Shown here: positions 6,364 through 13,678 of the stretch, in pieces
Numbering within the stretch: position 1 is the stretch's first letter
Layout: the number at the start of each line of letters is the position of its first letter
Virus record (IMG/VR): IMGVR_UViG_3300042549_003410
Span: 1 to 22,278 of that record
Source: a virus
Reading direction: 5' to 3' (one strand)
Length of the DNA: 22,278 bases
The notes under the pieces: model-generated
Databases searched by the model: none
Told to the model about the DNA's origin: nothing
The model's input: only the letters and a program-made list of their open reading frames with translations
Translations under genes and position numbers: made by a program

Positions 6364-8214
6364 ATGGCCCTCCTGCGACTCTTCCTCAAACCCGGCATTG
6401 ACAAGCAGAATACCGAATACGGCGCTGAAGGCGGCTGGGTGGACGGTGACTACATCCGCTTTCGCTACGGCCTGCCAGAGAAGATGGGCGGGTGGACAGA
6501 GTTCGGCAACACCCTGGTCAACTTTGTTGGCTCGGCCAGCGAGATATTTGCTTGGAATGGGCTTGACGGCGTACCCTACGCGGCCCTCGGAACAAACCGC
6601 AAGGTCTATGTGTTCTACGGCGGCGCGTGGGCCGACATCACCCCAATTCGGGCCACTGGGGCATGTACCTTTACCACCACCAACGGCAGCACCACGGTAA
6701 TTGTCAACGACGCAGCCCACGGAGCAGTTGAAGGCGACTTTGTTACTTTTAGCGCCGTCTCAGGCGACCCAGGCGGTATCACCAATGCCAGCCTTACAAA
6801 CGAGTTTGAGATTCAGGAGGTATTGACCAGTGGCACATACACTATCGTCTCCCCAACCTCGGCGACCTCCACGGCAGCGACGGCCGGTGCGGCCACAGCG
6901 ACCTACCAGATCAACGTCGGAAGTGACATCAGCTTTGTAGACTTCGGTTGGGGCACTGGAACTTGGGGCTTAAGCACCTGGGGCACGCCACGGCCGGCGT
7001 CTTCAGGCTTGTCGTTGCTTGCCAGGGTCTGGCAGTTTGACAACTTTGGTGAGAATTTAATCTTGCAGCAGGCGGATGGCGGCATTTACGAATGGGCTCC
7101 AAGCTCGGGCCTCGGAACGCGGGCCACGGCCATCTCAGGCGCGCCCACCAAATCAAAGTACGCGCTGGTGTCTACGCCAGACAGGCACCTGGTGTGCTTT
7201 GGCACGGAGTCCACGCTGGGTGACCCGACAAGCCAGGACCCGATGTTTGTGCGCTTTTCTTCGCAAGAGGACATTAACGACTTTGTGGCCACGGCGACCA
7301 ACACGGCTGGCGGACAACGGCTCACGGACGGTAACGAGATTATCTCGGCGCTGCGTTCACGAGGTCAGATATTGATTTGGACAGATACATCTATTCATGG
7401 CCAACAGTACCTTGGACCACCTTACACCTTTGGCTTCCAACAGCTGGGTGCCAACTGCGGCATCATCGCGCCCCACGCTTCTGCTGACGTGAACGGCGTG
7501 GCCTACTGGATGAGTAAGGACGCGTTCTTCGTGTTTGACGGTACGGTCAAGAAGATTCCTTGCACTGTGCAGGATTACGTTTTTGAAGACTTAAACATTG
7601 CACAGGCCACTGCTGTGAACGTGGGCATCAACACTCAGTTCAACGAGGTAACGTGGTTTTATCCGTCCCTCAGCAGTAACTACGTCAACCGTTTTGTGAC
7701 GTACAACTACATGGAAAACGTCTGGTCAGTGGGCAGCATGGCCCGCACGGCCTGGACCGACATTGGCACGTTTGAGAAGCCCTTGGCCACGGAGTACGAC
7801 CCCCTAGATAATGAGGCCACCCTCACCACAATTTATGGCCTCACAGCAGGCCGCAGCCACTTGTACAACCAAGAGGACGGTGTGGACGCCAACGGCGTGG
7901 CAATTGACGCCTACATATATTCAGGCTACTTTGACCTTGGCGACGGGGATCAGATGCTGCTGATGCAGAAGTTCATCCCTGACTTTAAGCGTCAAGTAGG
8001 AGAGTTGATAGTGCGACTACTTTTGCGTCCCTATCCACAGGCCTCTGCAACGCCAAGCTCCTTGGACCCTTATCCAATCACTCCTACTACACAGTTTGTC
8101 AGCACTCGCGCACGCGGGCGGCAGATTCAGTTGCGCATTGAGAGCGATGAGTTGGGCGGATGGTGGCGCTATGGCACGCTGCGAGTGGACGTTCAAGCGG
8201 ACGGTTTGCGATGA
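6364..8214 (+). CDS. Probable tail nozzle / hub structural protein
   Basis: A 616-residue beta-rich virion protein. The N-terminus (GIDKQNTEYGAEGGWVDGDYIRFRYGLPEKMGGW) and the C-terminus (RGRQIQLRIESD then WWRYGTLRVDVQADG) match a widespread podophage structural family. I relate it to P22 gp10-like nozzle or DNA-stabilisation proteins, which are beta-propellers, on gene order and repetitive WG/GTWG-type strands. About residues 99-183 (GSTTVIVNDAAHGAVEGDFV then FSAVSGDPGGIT) look like an inserted FCCH/Ig-like beta domain of a kind seen in other phage proteins. No signal peptide or membrane segment. It begins 2 bases after the basic gene and overlaps the next gene by ATGA. The structural role is likely; the exact nozzle assignment is moderately sure. 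Confidence 0.85.
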   Translation: MALLRLFLKPGIDKQNTEYGAEGGWVDGDYIRFRYGLPEKMGGWTEFGNTLVNFVGSASEIFAWNGLDGVPYAALGTNRKVYVFYGGAWADITPIRATGACTFTTTNGSTTVIVNDAAHGAVEGDFVTFSAVSGDPGGITNASLTNEFEIQEVLTSGTYTIVSPTSATSTAATAGAATATYQINVGSDISFVDFGWGTGTWGLSTWGTPRPASSGLSLLARVWQFDNFGENLILQQADGGIYEWAPSSGLGTRATAISGAPTKSKYALVSTPDRHLVCFGTESTLGDPTSQDPMFVRFSSQEDINDFVATATNTAGGQRLTDGNEIISALRSRGQILIWTDTSIHGQQYLGPPYTFGFQQLGANCGIIAPHASADVNGVAYWMSKDAFFVFDGTVKKIPCTVQDYVFEDLNIAQATAVNVGINTQFNEVTWFYPSLSSNYVNRFVTYNYMENVWSVGSMARTAWTDIGTFEKPLATEYDPLDNEATLTTIYGLTAGRSHLYNQEDGVDANGVAIDAYIYSGYFDLGDGDQMLLMQKFIPDFKRQVGELIVRLLLRPYPQASATPSSLDPYPITPTTQFVSTRARGRQIQLRIESDELGGWWRYGTLRVDVQADGLR

Positions 8215-8921
8215 GCAAGATCAACAACGTCCGCCTGCCCAACGCGAGCACTGGCGGCTACGACCCGCAACAGTTCAACCAGCTGGTGCGTTCGCTTGAG
8301 CAGGTAATCTTTCAGCTCAATAACACTTACACACCTGTTACCAGCGAAAACACCGCTGGCGCTGCAACGTGGATGGCCATGGGCAGCGGAGCGGGAGGCG
8401 GGTTTGCTGGTGGTATCCGTGGGTTCCAGAACAGCAACGGCATCATCTTGCCCCAGGCAATGATGATCTCGGACCAGGACCAGACAAACGCCAGCATCAC
8501 GGGTGAGAATCTGTTGACGTTTGCCCCAGCGTTTTCCAACGGCATCAGCGTGGTAAGCGGCTCACAAATCAAGGTTCCTTGCGCAGGCCAGTACCTGGTG
8601 ACATTTACCTTGCAGGTAACAAACCGCAGCAATACAGCCGCTGAATTTGAGGTATGGGCCAAGGACACTGGCGTCAACTACCCGTTAAGCAACACACGCT
8701 TTGACGTACCTGCTCGTAAAAGCGGCAGTATTTGGTCCCACATAGTCCCAGCAATTACTGGTATTTTCACTGTAGATGATCCCACCAACGACTACTTGCA
8801 AGTTGCCTGGTGGTCGGATAATTTGAACGTCTTTATTCAGAACTATGCTGCGGGCACAAGTCCCACACGCCCTGCCATTCCGTCGGTGATTCTCACCATC
8901 AACTTTGTATCGGCGAACTGA
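8211..8921 (+). CDS. Virion protein with C-terminal jelly-roll (C1q/TNF-like) fold
   Basis: A 236-residue protein starting MSKINNVRLPNASTGGYDPQ. The ATG at 8211 in an ATGA overlap with the nozzle gene was preferred over an upstream in-frame ATG at 8160 that lies inside that gene. Residues 17-38 form a helix (QFNQLVRSLEQVIFQLN), followed by a glycine-rich linker. The part from about 85 on has the strand pattern of phage C1q/TNF-like jelly rolls, including CAGQYLVTFTLQV, EFEVWAKDTG, DYLQVAWWSDN and a final PAIPSVILTINFV. Such domains often trimerise and decorate tails or heads. A tail or neck decoration role is inferred from fold and position. Confidence 0.83.
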   Translation: MSKINNVRLPNASTGGYDPQQFNQLVRSLEQVIFQLNNTYTPVTSENTAGAATWMAMGSGAGGGFAGGIRGFQNSNGIILPQAMMISDQDQTNASITGENLLTFAPAFSNGISVVSGSQIKVPCAGQYLVTFTLQVTNRSNTAAEFEVWAKDTGVNYPLSNTRFDVPARKSGSIWSHIVPAITGIFTVDDPTNDYLQVAWWSDNLNVFIQNYAAGTSPTRPAIPSVILTINFVSAN

Positions 8922-8923
8922 TC

Positions 8924-9256
8924 ATGGCAAACAAATACCTGCGCAAATACCTCACTCCGGCAGCTGCAACGGAGACAACGATCTACACCGCGCCTGCTGC
9001 AAATACGGGTGTTTTGTCCTCTTTGCGGGTGACAAACAGAAACGCCTCTACCACAGCTTTGACGGTCAACGTCTATCCGGCTGGCGGGGCTACTGCATTT
9101 TGTTTGTTGAAGACTTATTCACTGCCCACGAACCAGACTTTGGATGTTTTAAGCGGTGTGCCCTGTGTGCTGGAGGCAGCGGACGTGATTAAAGTCCTCA
9201 GTTCGATGGCGACAGTTGACTTTTACTTGTCCTATTTAGAGATAGACAGATCGTAA
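8924..9256 (+). CDS. Small beta-sandwich-like virion protein
   Basis: A 110-residue protein (MANKYLRKYLTPAAATETTIYTAP) made mostly of short beta strands: SSLRVTNRNASTTALTVNVYPAG, CLLKTYSLPTNQTLDVL and a hydrophobic end. The ATG follows the previous stop by two bases. The pattern resembles small neck or head-tail fibre proteins of other podophages, but no diagnostic motif is present. It is the last gene before the leader region at 9257-9361. Its stop TAA shares one base with the ATG of a short leader frame. Function unassigned; virion component by context. Confidence 0.8.
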   Translation: MANKYLRKYLTPAAATETTIYTAPAANTGVLSSLRVTNRNASTTALTVNVYPAGGATAFCLLKTYSLPTNQTLDVLSGVPCVLEAADVIKVLSSMATVDFYLSYLEIDRS

Positions 9257-9372
9257 TGAGTGGACAAAACTTGATCTTTTGTTGGATAATTACAGCCATT
9301 AACGCGTCCTTTCCCGGCGCGCGGCCCGTGAGGCCTTTGGCAAAAACTGGAAAGGACTATCATGGCAACTGA
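9256..9372 (+). CDS. Candidate leader ORF (38 aa) coupled to neighbours
   Basis: A 38-codon frame starts at ATG 9256 as part of TAATG (stop of the previous gene) and ends at TGA 9370-9372, eight bases past the start of the 737-aa gene. The product (MSGQNLIFCWIITAIN then a basic tail) has no family signal. No separate ribosome-binding site is evident, so initiation would rely on ribosomes ending the upstream gene. Its reading passes through both arms of the stem at 9306-9357 and could unfold it. It may simply be a chance open frame. Confidence 0.3.
   Translation: MSGQNLIFCWIITAINASFPGARPVRPLAKTGKDYHGN
9261..9290 (+). promoter_or_regulatory. Sigma70-like promoter ahead of the internal-virion gene block
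   Basis: TGGACA at 9261-9266 matches 5 of 6 bases of the -35 consensus and GATAAT at 9285-9290 matches 5 of 6 of the -10, separated by 18 bases. Transcription would start near 9297-9298, giving a leader of about 64 bases ahead of ATG 9362. This is the best promoter-like match I found in the intergenic regions read by eye. It also lies in the only sizeable gap within the structural block. Confidence 0.55.
9306..9357 (+). promoter_or_regulatory. Leader stem that sequesters the RBS of the 737-aa gene
   Basis: GTCCTTTCC (9306-9314) is perfectly complementary to GGAAAGGAC (9349-9357), which contains the Shine-Dalgarno sequence of the gene starting at 9362. The 34-base loop is GC-rich on its left side and can form an inner GGCC/GGCC hairpin (9323-9326 with 9332-9335). 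The outer stem would hide the ribosome-binding site unless opened by a ribosome, RNA or protein. Confidence 0.5.
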
Positions 9373-11575
9373 AGGAATCATGGCCTTGCCTCAAGGCATG
9401 GGCATGCAGGGCGAACAAGCCCAACAAGAACAACCGACCGTCACGAGCGCTGACTCCTACGACGCCGCGATGACTGCCCTTGGCATGGTCAATCCAGGCG
9501 AAGAAGTCGCGCTAAAAGAGGCCATTCGCCAAAACATTGGTGACCTTCAGCTCTCGCCTGCACAGCTTGACATGCTTATCCAGGTTTTTGAATACATCAG
9601 TCAAAACCCCAGCGAATATAAGAGCTTGCTCCGAGACTTGGTTCAGGCAGACGCCCTTGATGAAGGGGACATGCCAGAAGAATACGATCCTGAGTTTATT
9701 GGCGCGATGCTCGCGGTGCTGCAAGAGATGCGGCAGATGCAGGGCGCTGGTGCTCAAGAACCTATGAACATGGGTCCTACCGTCGAAGGCCTACAGCCCA
9801 TAGGCATGGCCTCTGGCGGCTTGGCCGATGTTGGTCAGTACCTGGCTGCCCAGGGCCGCTACGGCGATACCATGCTGGCGCATATCACCCCGGAAGAGGC
9901 CGCGCTGCTCAAGCGCCGTGGCGGCTCGGGCACGATTAACCCCGTTACCGGCCTGCCAGAATTCTTTCTTAAAAAACTTTTTGGCGCGGTTAAGAGTGTC
10001 GTCAAGGGCGTTGTAAACGTCGTCAAAGACGTGCTCAAGAGCCCTGTTGGGCGTATCTTGGGCACCATTGCGTTGGCCGCTGTCCTCGGACCAGCAGGCG
10101 TGGGCCTTTCCATGGGCACTGCAGCAGGTCTCGCGGGCGCAGGAACGACGCTCATGGCCGGCGGATCAATCAAGGAAGCCTTGATCTCTGGTGCGTTGGG
10201 CTACGTTGGCGGTGGTGGCACGATTATGGGTGTAAATCCCGTGTCTGCTGTTGGCGGTTACTTGCCTGGCGCAGCCGGCAGTGCGTTGAACACAGGCCTG
10301 TCAACAGGCTTGATTGGCGCGGGTATCGGCAAGATCAGCGGCATGAGCACACAAGACGCATTGCGGATGGGCCTGATGTCTGGCGCGTCGGCAGCAGCGC
10401 TTCAAGGCCTGAAGAACAACACAAGCATGATGAATGAGCCGGTCTCGCTTGAGTCCGGTAATCAGCCTCCTGCCGCCCCGTTGCCCGGTGAACCGGGCAG
10501 CAATGTTTTAGTTGGTGGAAAGCCTGATATTACTGCTATTGAAGCAACAGGGCCCGCAGGCACGACAGGTACCGCACGCGACCTTTTGGCCGGCGGTAAT
10601 CAGCAATACTCAGGTTCTGGCTTGAAAATGCCTGCAATGGGGCCGTCTGCCGGCTTTGACGCTGCAGGCAACTTCCGAGGCGATTACAGCTTGGCTGGTG
10701 CTCCTTCTGCTCCAATTCCTGGCATGGAAGGCGCGATCGGTACTGGCCTACGTGCAGGTCCTGCAATGACTGGTGCTCCTGGTATGGGAGACGCGTTGGG
10801 CACTGGCCTACGCGCCCCCGTAAGCCCTGCAACAATGGCAAGCGGCGCTGCCAACTACAGCCTGTCCAGCGTTCCCCAGGGCGCACAACCTACTGGCTTT
10901 ATTGACAAGATGGTCCAGGGCGGCAAGAACTTGTACAACGAATACCTCTCGCCAACCCGTGCGGGTTTACCCGCAGACGCTGGCATCATCCAAAAATACG
11001 GTCCTTTGGCGTTGGCCGGAACTACCGCCGTAGCAGCTGCTGGCGGCATGAAATCTGAACCCGTAAACCAGAACCCTGCGTTTAACCGCAACTACACCGG
11101 TTCTGACTACATGCGGGATAACCCTGATAAATTCAGTGGTGGTCTTAGCAGCTACACCAAGCCTACGACACCGGACAACCCTATTGTTCCTACACCTTCG
11201 TATGGCTCAATTCCTATTGGATCGCCCAGCACTGTTGTTCCTATGGGCGTAACCAATAGCCCTGGTGGTGTTGCACAACCTTACAACGTAGCTGGTTTGT
11301 ATGGCATTCCAATCATCTATGGTCCTGACGGACAGCCCCGTCGCATGGCCAAGGGCGGTGACGCCACAATGACGCAGTTCCCACGCAAGACGGGACCGAT
11401 CAACGGCCCTGGCACAGGAACTTCGGATGACATCCCCGCAATGCTGTCGGACGGTGAATTTGTGTTTACGGCCAAAGCCGTGCGCAACGCCGGAGGCGGC
11501 AGTCGTCGCAAGGGTGCGGCTCGCATGTACAAGTTAATGAAGAAGCTCGAAGGCGGAGCCGTTAAGGGGAAATAA
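9362..11575 (+). CDS. Large internal-virion / ejection-like protein with amphipathic membrane segment (737 aa)
   Basis: A 737-residue Ala/Gly/Met-rich protein. Residues 30-130 are helical and acidic. Then comes MASGGLADVGQYLAAQGRYGD (149-169), a motif shared by many large phage structural proteins, and HITPEEAALLKRRGGSGTIN. Residues 199-228 form a cationic amphipathic helix (FFLKKLFGAVKSVVKGVVNV then VKDVLKSPVG), followed by about 110 residues of Gly/Ala-rich hydrophobic sequence (230-345), suggesting membrane insertion. Residues 350-660 are low complexity. The C-terminus has a conserved block GPGTGTSDDIPAMLSDGEFV then TAKAVRNAGG and MYKLMKKLEGG. Good RBS (GGAAAGGA). First of four large genes with 0-9 base gaps. 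I read it as a protein packaged in the head and ejected with DNA; no enzymatic motif is seen. Confidence 0.85.
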   Translation: MATEGIMALPQGMGMQGEQAQQEQPTVTSADSYDAAMTALGMVNPGEEVALKEAIRQNIGDLQLSPAQLDMLIQVFEYISQNPSEYKSLLRDLVQADALDEGDMPEEYDPEFIGAMLAVLQEMRQMQGAGAQEPMNMGPTVEGLQPIGMASGGLADVGQYLAAQGRYGDTMLAHITPEEAALLKRRGGSGTINPVTGLPEFFLKKLFGAVKSVVKGVVNVVKDVLKSPVGRILGTIALAAVLGPAGVGLSMGTAAGLAGAGTTLMAGGSIKEALISGALGYVGGGGTIMGVNPVSAVGGYLPGAAGSALNTGLSTGLIGAGIGKISGMSTQDALRMGLMSGASAAALQGLKNNTSMMNEPVSLESGNQPPAAPLPGEPGSNVLVGGKPDITAIEATGPAGTTGTARDLLAGGNQQYSGSGLKMPAMGPSAGFDAAGNFRGDYSLAGAPSAPIPGMEGAIGTGLRAGPAMTGAPGMGDALGTGLRAPVSPATMASGAANYSLSSVPQGAQPTGFIDKMVQGGKNLYNEYLSPTRAGLPADAGIIQKYGPLALAGTTAVAAAGGMKSEPVNQNPAFNRNYTGSDYMRDNPDKFSGGLSSYTKPTTPDNPIVPTPSYGSIPIGSPSTVVPMGVTNSPGGVAQPYNVAGLYGIPIIYGPDGQPRRMAKGGDATMTQFPRKTGPINGPGTGTSDDIPAMLSDGEFVFTAKAVRNAGGGSRRKGAARMYKLMKKLEGGAVKGK

Positions 11576-13669
11576 ATGGCAGAAGAAACAGTCACCCAAC
11601 AGATAGTCCGGGAAGCCCCGGAGATTGAAGCGTATAAGCTCAAGCTACTGCAAGAAGCTCAGAAGCTGGCCTTCAACCAGAGCGGTGGTCAAACGCTTGC
11701 CCAACAGCTTCCGGGCTATCAGGTAGCAGGCTTCTCTCCCGCTCAACAAGCGGCCATGAGAGCCGCCGAGCAGCAAGGTGTTGGGGCGTTTACGCCTTAC
11801 ATGACCGCTGCCAATCAGGCACTGGGCGGTGCGTACAACACCACTGCTGAAGCCGCTGACATTTTGCGCGGTGCTGACACCCGCAACCAATTCACCGATG
11901 CGCAAAAAGCCATAGGACAAGCAGCAGGTGCCACGGGTAATATTACCTCGGGCATTGGCCAGATCAACCAAGGCCTGGGCTATCTTGACGTGGCCGCGCA
12001 GCGTGCAGCAGCATCCGACACCACCGGTCAGTTTGGCGCGGCGCGTCAAGACATAGGCTCGGGCCTCGGAGCGCTGGCCACGGGCCAAAACATGGCAGCT
12101 TTGTCTAGCCAAGCTGACTTGCGTCCTGCAACGGCAGCAATCGCTCAAGGTATTGGTGGTTTGACTCAAGCCCAACAACTGGCCCTTGGCTCTGGCGGTG
12201 CAGACTTTAGTGGCTCTCAGGCTTTGATGCAGCAAGCTGCTGGTCAGCTTCAAGGTGCACAGCCCCAGTTTAACCAAGCCAACCAGCTGATTGGTTACGG
12301 CGTTGGCCAAGGCCAGCAAGCTGTTGGCATGGCCGCGCAAGCAGCTCGTCAGCCCGGCTTTGGCATGGCCCAGGGCGCGCTTCAAGCGGGTATTGGAGCA
12401 ATCGCAGGTTCAGCAGGCGGTTATGACCCTCGTTCTGCGCAAGGCTTTATGGACCCATATCGTCAGCAAGTCATTGACGAGACCATGAAGCAGATGGATC
12501 GCCAGAGCATGATTGCTGGCCAAGGCCTAGCAGCGCAGGCGGTCAAATCTGGTGCGTTTGGTGGTGAGCGTGAAGGCGTTCAGCGTGCAGAGATGCAGCG
12601 CAACTTGATGGACCAAAAGTCTTCCACAATTGCCAATCTCTTGTCTCAGGGCTACAGCCAGGCGCAGGCGCAGGCAATGCAGGCATTTGAACAGCAGCAG
12701 GGCCGTCAAATGCAGGCTGGTCAAGGTATTGGCCAGCTCGGCGCACAGCAGGCTCAAGTGGCATCGCAGCAAGGTGGTCTGCAACAGCAAGCTGCTCAGT
12801 TGGCAGCACAACAAGCTGGTTTGGGTGTTCAAGCAGGCTCACAGCTCGGTTCCTTGGAAGCACAACGTGCGCAGCTTGGACAAGCCGGTGCTGGTCAACT
12901 GGCCAACATTGGTCAACAAGTGGGCGCGCAAGCCGCGCAGCAAGCTCAATTGGGCCAGGCAGCAGCAGGCCTGTATGGCAACTTGGCACAGCAGCAAGTG
13001 GGCGCTGGCCAGGGCCTCGGTCAGTTAGGCGTTCAACAAGCTCAATTGGGCCAGGGCGCAGCAGGTCAATACTTGCAGGCCGCGCAGCAGTACGGCAACT
13101 TGGCGTCTCAAGGCGGTGCATTGGCTGGCCAAGAGGCTTCAATCAACCAAAACATCTCCAACTTGATGATGCAGCAAGCCCAAGCGCGCAACCAAGCCGC
13201 TCAAACGGCAGCAGGCATCTACGGCCAGCAGGCACAGCAGTACCAGGGCCTTGGCCAGGGTATTGGCCAGCTTGCTTCACAGCAGTTTGGTATTGGCCAA
13301 CAGACCGCTCAAGGCCTTGGTCAAATGGCCGGTCAGCTGGGTCAGCTTGGCGTGCAACAAGGTGCTCTGGGCCAGACGGCTCAGGCTTTGCAGCAGGGCG
13401 ACATCAACTTTTTGTACAACGTCGGCCAGGCAGGTCAAGCGTTCAACCAGCAAACACTGGATGCGCAGCGCGCCAGCGAGTTGCAAAAGGTCTACGCACC
13501 GTATCAACAAGCTGGTTTCTTGTCAGACATCTACAAGGGCGCACCGTCCTCGCAGATGTCGACGGCCGTGGCAAGTCAGCCATCGGCAAGCCCGTTCCAA
13601 CAAGCGGTCGGCATTGGTTTGGGAGCAATCTCAACTGCCGCTGGCGCGAAAAAAGCTGGTCTTTTCTAA
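11576..13669 (+). CDS. Gln/Ala/Gly-rich internal-virion protein (697 aa)
   Basis: A 697-residue protein extraordinarily rich in Gln, Ala and Gly. The N-terminus (REAPEIEAYKLKLLQEAQKL then PGYQVAGFSPAQQAA) and a central block at about 283-346 (QGFMDPYRQQVIDETMKQ, GAFGGEREGVQRAEMQRN) are recognisable in large virion proteins of other podophages. Residues 350-620 are quasi-repetitive (LGQLGVQQAQLGQGAAGQ type) and probably form a long helical rod. The final part (AQRASELQKVYAPYQQAGFL) is again conserved-looking. Start ATG 11576 follows the previous stop directly, with AGGGGA 5 bases upstream. Context suggests an ejection-tube or core component; no catalytic motif is visible. Confidence 0.85.
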   Translation: MAEETVTQQIVREAPEIEAYKLKLLQEAQKLAFNQSGGQTLAQQLPGYQVAGFSPAQQAAMRAAEQQGVGAFTPYMTAANQALGGAYNTTAEAADILRGADTRNQFTDAQKAIGQAAGATGNITSGIGQINQGLGYLDVAAQRAAASDTTGQFGAARQDIGSGLGALATGQNMAALSSQADLRPATAAIAQGIGGLTQAQQLALGSGGADFSGSQALMQQAAGQLQGAQPQFNQANQLIGYGVGQGQQAVGMAAQAARQPGFGMAQGALQAGIGAIAGSAGGYDPRSAQGFMDPYRQQVIDETMKQMDRQSMIAGQGLAAQAVKSGAFGGEREGVQRAEMQRNLMDQKSSTIANLLSQGYSQAQAQAMQAFEQQQGRQMQAGQGIGQLGAQQAQVASQQGGLQQQAAQLAAQQAGLGVQAGSQLGSLEAQRAQLGQAGAGQLANIGQQVGAQAAQQAQLGQAAAGLYGNLAQQQVGAGQGLGQLGVQQAQLGQGAAGQYLQAAQQYGNLASQGGALAGQEASINQNISNLMMQQAQARNQAAQTAAGIYGQQAQQYQGLGQGIGQLASQQFGIGQQTAQGLGQMAGQLGQLGVQQGALGQTAQALQQGDINFLYNVGQAGQAFNQQTLDAQRASELQKVYAPYQQAGFLSDIYKGAPSSQMSTAVASQPSASPFQQAVGIGLGAISTAAGAKKAGLF
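12640..13450 (+). repeat. Quasi-repeats encoding a Gln/Ala/Gly-rich rod
   Basis: Degenerate in-frame repeats built on CAG/CAA-GCN-GGN runs. A clear near-duplicate is CAAGCTCAATTGGGCCAGG, present near 12942 and again near 13039, each followed by GCAGCAGG or similar and then an AACTTGGC segment. The spacing of about 97 bases between these anchors is not a multiple of a single short unit, so the array is irregular rather than a clean tandem repeat. Confidence 0.55.
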
Positions 13670-13678
13670 GAGGTCAAT

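Noticed and set aside
11645-12385. A 246-codon minus-strand frame opposite the Gln-rich gene.
   Set aside because: Explained by the Gln/Ala/Gly codon bias of the sense gene (CAG/CAA and GCN give few stops in antisense); Leu/Ser/Arg-rich product without motifs.
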